Shown here: positions 62,201 to 64,000 of the stretch, one piece after another | Layout: the number at the start of each line of letters is the position of its first letter | How positions within the stretch are numbered: the stretch's first letter is position 1 | Source: Triops longicaudatus | Taxonomy: Eukaryota; Arthropoda; Branchiopoda; Notostraca; Triopsidae | NCBI GenBank assembly: GCA_022885665.1 | Contig: JAGQDJ010000127.1 | Coordinates: 3,403-67,402, forward strand | DNA: 64,000 bases | Direction: 5' to 3' | Made by a program: the position numbers and the translations under genes | Notes under the pieces: generated by a model | Told to the model about the DNA's origin: nothing | The model's input: the letters and a program-made list of their open reading frames with translations, nothing else | Database searches by the model: none

Positions 62201-63923
62201 GGCGCTGATTTCGCTGAGTAGCCTACAGTTTGCATCATTAATCATTACATAAAAGTTAGTACTATCTATTTTTTTTTGTAAGTATTTTCCCTTCGCTTGC
62301 TCACAAGACTAAAATTGTCAGCTATCATGCGCCTGGGGTTACTAAGCAGTAGCGTGCAAGGCAATTGTGCAAGTTAGACTACGTGAACTTGTTATTATTC
62401 CAGTAGAGATGCGTTTGGTGCACGGGGCGTGATTTCACTGCACCCTCCCTCTTTTGTTTGCCGACTTCACGACTGAGGAAAAAATCCTCAAACAGCAGTG
62501 GCATTATAAGTGAAATTGCACCAAACGTGGCTTCTGGAAAATAGCGCAAACTTTGCGGAAAGCTCGCCAGGGGTAAAACTTACGGGGAAAAGCGCCTGCA
62601 CCTGGACTGCACTCACTTGCTGCAAAAATGATTTGGTACACTGAAGAGCACTTTCTAATAACCGTCGGTCCGGATCGCCTTCGGACGTTTGCTGAATTAA
62701 ATCCTGAAAGAAATACAGCAGTATTAAACCATTTTCCTGTTAGTTTGCATATTTTACCACAATTTGTTAAAGAAAGATATACATATTTCTTACGTTCAAG
62801 AGTGCCATTTGACGTTGAATACGGGCGACAGGCTTATGTAACAAATCTTCCATTGACATGGCTTGACCTTGCAGACACTTTAGAGGAATCGCAGCCGTTA
62901 CGTCAGCAAAGGCGGCCGACTGCTGTGAACACTTGCGGACCGTTTGCAACGCTCGAGTATAGTTTTGCAGAAAACTGCTATACAATGAAAGTCCATTCGA
63001 CTGAAAAAAGGAAATATACAATTTAAAAAAGGCCAAATATTCGGTGGCGTAAATAGTTCGTTCTCAGACTTTCTTTCTTTTAAAGGAAGGGCGTTTTCGT
63101 TACCCATTGATGAAAAGCTTCTCCAATGTTTGCTCCTCCTTGATCCAAGGCCTCCTTTAAGTTATTGGCAAATTGACTGTGTAGCTGTTGAAGTTCACCC
63201 ACTTTGAAAAAGATCACAGAAAAGTCATCTTGACTGAGCAACGGCTGCGAGGTGGTCAGCGTGGCTAAGAGCGCCTTCTTATATTGCAAAAGTACGGACA
63301 AACACTCCAGATAGGACACTTCACTATCTAAAACATTCTGAGCGATCATCATTCTTGTCGGCGATGATCCTGCCGCTGGACCAGACAAGGATTCAACCGA
63401 GGAACCAAAAACTCCTACGAAACCCACAAAATAACTTCAAAACGTGTTTCAGGAATGGATTTAAAATACAGAAGAAAATTACCCGAATCGAGTTCTTTCG
63501 GTCGATCTTCGTCTATGGAATTCCCGCGATAAAACGTAAACTCTTCGTCTTCCTCGGAAGTCACATCGCCCCAGGACATGTTTTCGTAATTAGGAGCAAA
63601 CCGGCCGCTTTTATCGCTACCGCTACTCTTGAGCGTTTCCGATCGAACTGAAGACGACGAGGAATTGGACAACAATGTTGAAGTGGACAATGTTGACGTA
63701 AGTCCAGGTTCAAGAGGAACGGAATCGTACAACGGCTCGTTTATGGCCATCTCAAGTGAAGCTGTAGAAGGTAAGGTTGGATACTGGTCCTTGGGAAGCA
63801 CGGAGAAGTGGGTTGGTGCTGGCGGAAAGCCAACCAGTGAAGCACTAGGAGCTAAAGGGGGCCGAAAGGGGGCGTTTTGCAACTTCTGTACCAAATCCTG
63901 GACACGAACTTTTCCACCCGTTC
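59245..63923 (-). CDS. BCR: BCR/ABR-type RhoGEF-RhoGAP, 3' part (N-terminus beyond right edge)
   Basis: Exons in the window, minus: 63923-63483, 63414-63104, 63000-62794, 62703-62584, 62222-62100, 62044-61832, 61764-61579, 61472-61101, 60775-60463, 59790-59523 and 59464-59245. They give 923 codons plus stop, starting in phase 1, so upstream exons lie past 64000. Order: a Ser/Pro-rich linker; DH (LTTSQPLLSQ, IFFKVGELQQLHSQF, MEDLLHKPVARIQRQ); PH (LVKEGHLVEATEGNRKLRHL to FERSQWIEAI); C2 (DTYITIEVDSYGHFFRQAKTK, PRWGEEFALELEGS); RhoGAP (GIYRVSGSASDV with the arginine finger, LKLYLRELPEALFTDYLYP, NKMSLHNLATVFGPTLLRP). It should activate and inactivate Rho/Rac GTPases at the cell cortex. The C-terminus ends a few residues past the GAP domain, as in BCR/ABR. 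Whether it has the BCR N-terminal oligomerisation region cannot be seen. Confidence 0.94.
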
Positions 63924-64000
63924 CTTAAAAAAAAAACATAATAATTATTTATACGTCAAATTAAAGTTCCATCAAGACAAAGTAGAAAATGGAAAATATG

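Noticed and set aside
1..64000. tRNA, rRNA or CRISPR features
   Set aside because: No paired box A/box B, no rRNA-like sequence and no regularly spaced direct repeats were seen by eye on either strand.

Overview
The window is eukaryotic nuclear DNA, most likely from a non-model arthropod. Every gene is split by GT-AG introns and spliced ORFs appear only after joining exons. Introns range from 56 nt to 5.6 kb. The leftmost gene is a secreted Lys/Gly/His-rich protein of a type I know from arthropods. I cannot name the species. No bacterial, plasmid, phage or CRISPR feature was seen.

Layout, left to right: (1) 1121-3140, minus, an 11-exon secreted Gly/His/Asp-rich protein with a furin-like site. 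(2) 3141-13023, about 10 kb with no gene I can support, holding hairpins, homopolymers and a foldback element. (3) 13024-38438, minus, a Musashi/Rbp6 RNA-binding protein whose seventh coding exon has two alternative ends, giving two different C-terminal tails. (4) 41133-42070, plus, NDUFS8, the 2x[4Fe-4S] subunit of respiratory complex I. (5) 44046-51575, minus, a full 19-exon rdgB/PITPNM lipid-transfer protein (PITP, FFAT, DDHD, LNS2). (6) 52968-55167, minus, an ammonium transporter (Amt). (7) 55890-58585, plus, an SLC35G-type EamA transporter. (8) 59245-63923 and beyond the right edge, minus, a BCR/ABR-type RhoGEF-RhoGAP (DH, PH, C2, RhoGAP).

Gene order is mixed. Rbp6 and NDUFS8 are head-to-head (2.7 kb apart), as are Amt and SLC35G (722 bp). 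NDUFS8/rdgB and SLC35G/BCR are tail-to-tail. The genes do not form one pathway; they are ordinary conserved metazoan genes. The best targets for a second look are the alternative Rbp6 tails, two or more pogo/Tigger-like miniature transposons with TA duplications, a stop-free 57-nt intron in NDUFS8, and the fast-evolving repeat-rich secreted gene at the left. All exon joins were made by hand from splice signals, reading frame and remembered family sequence; no alignment was run.
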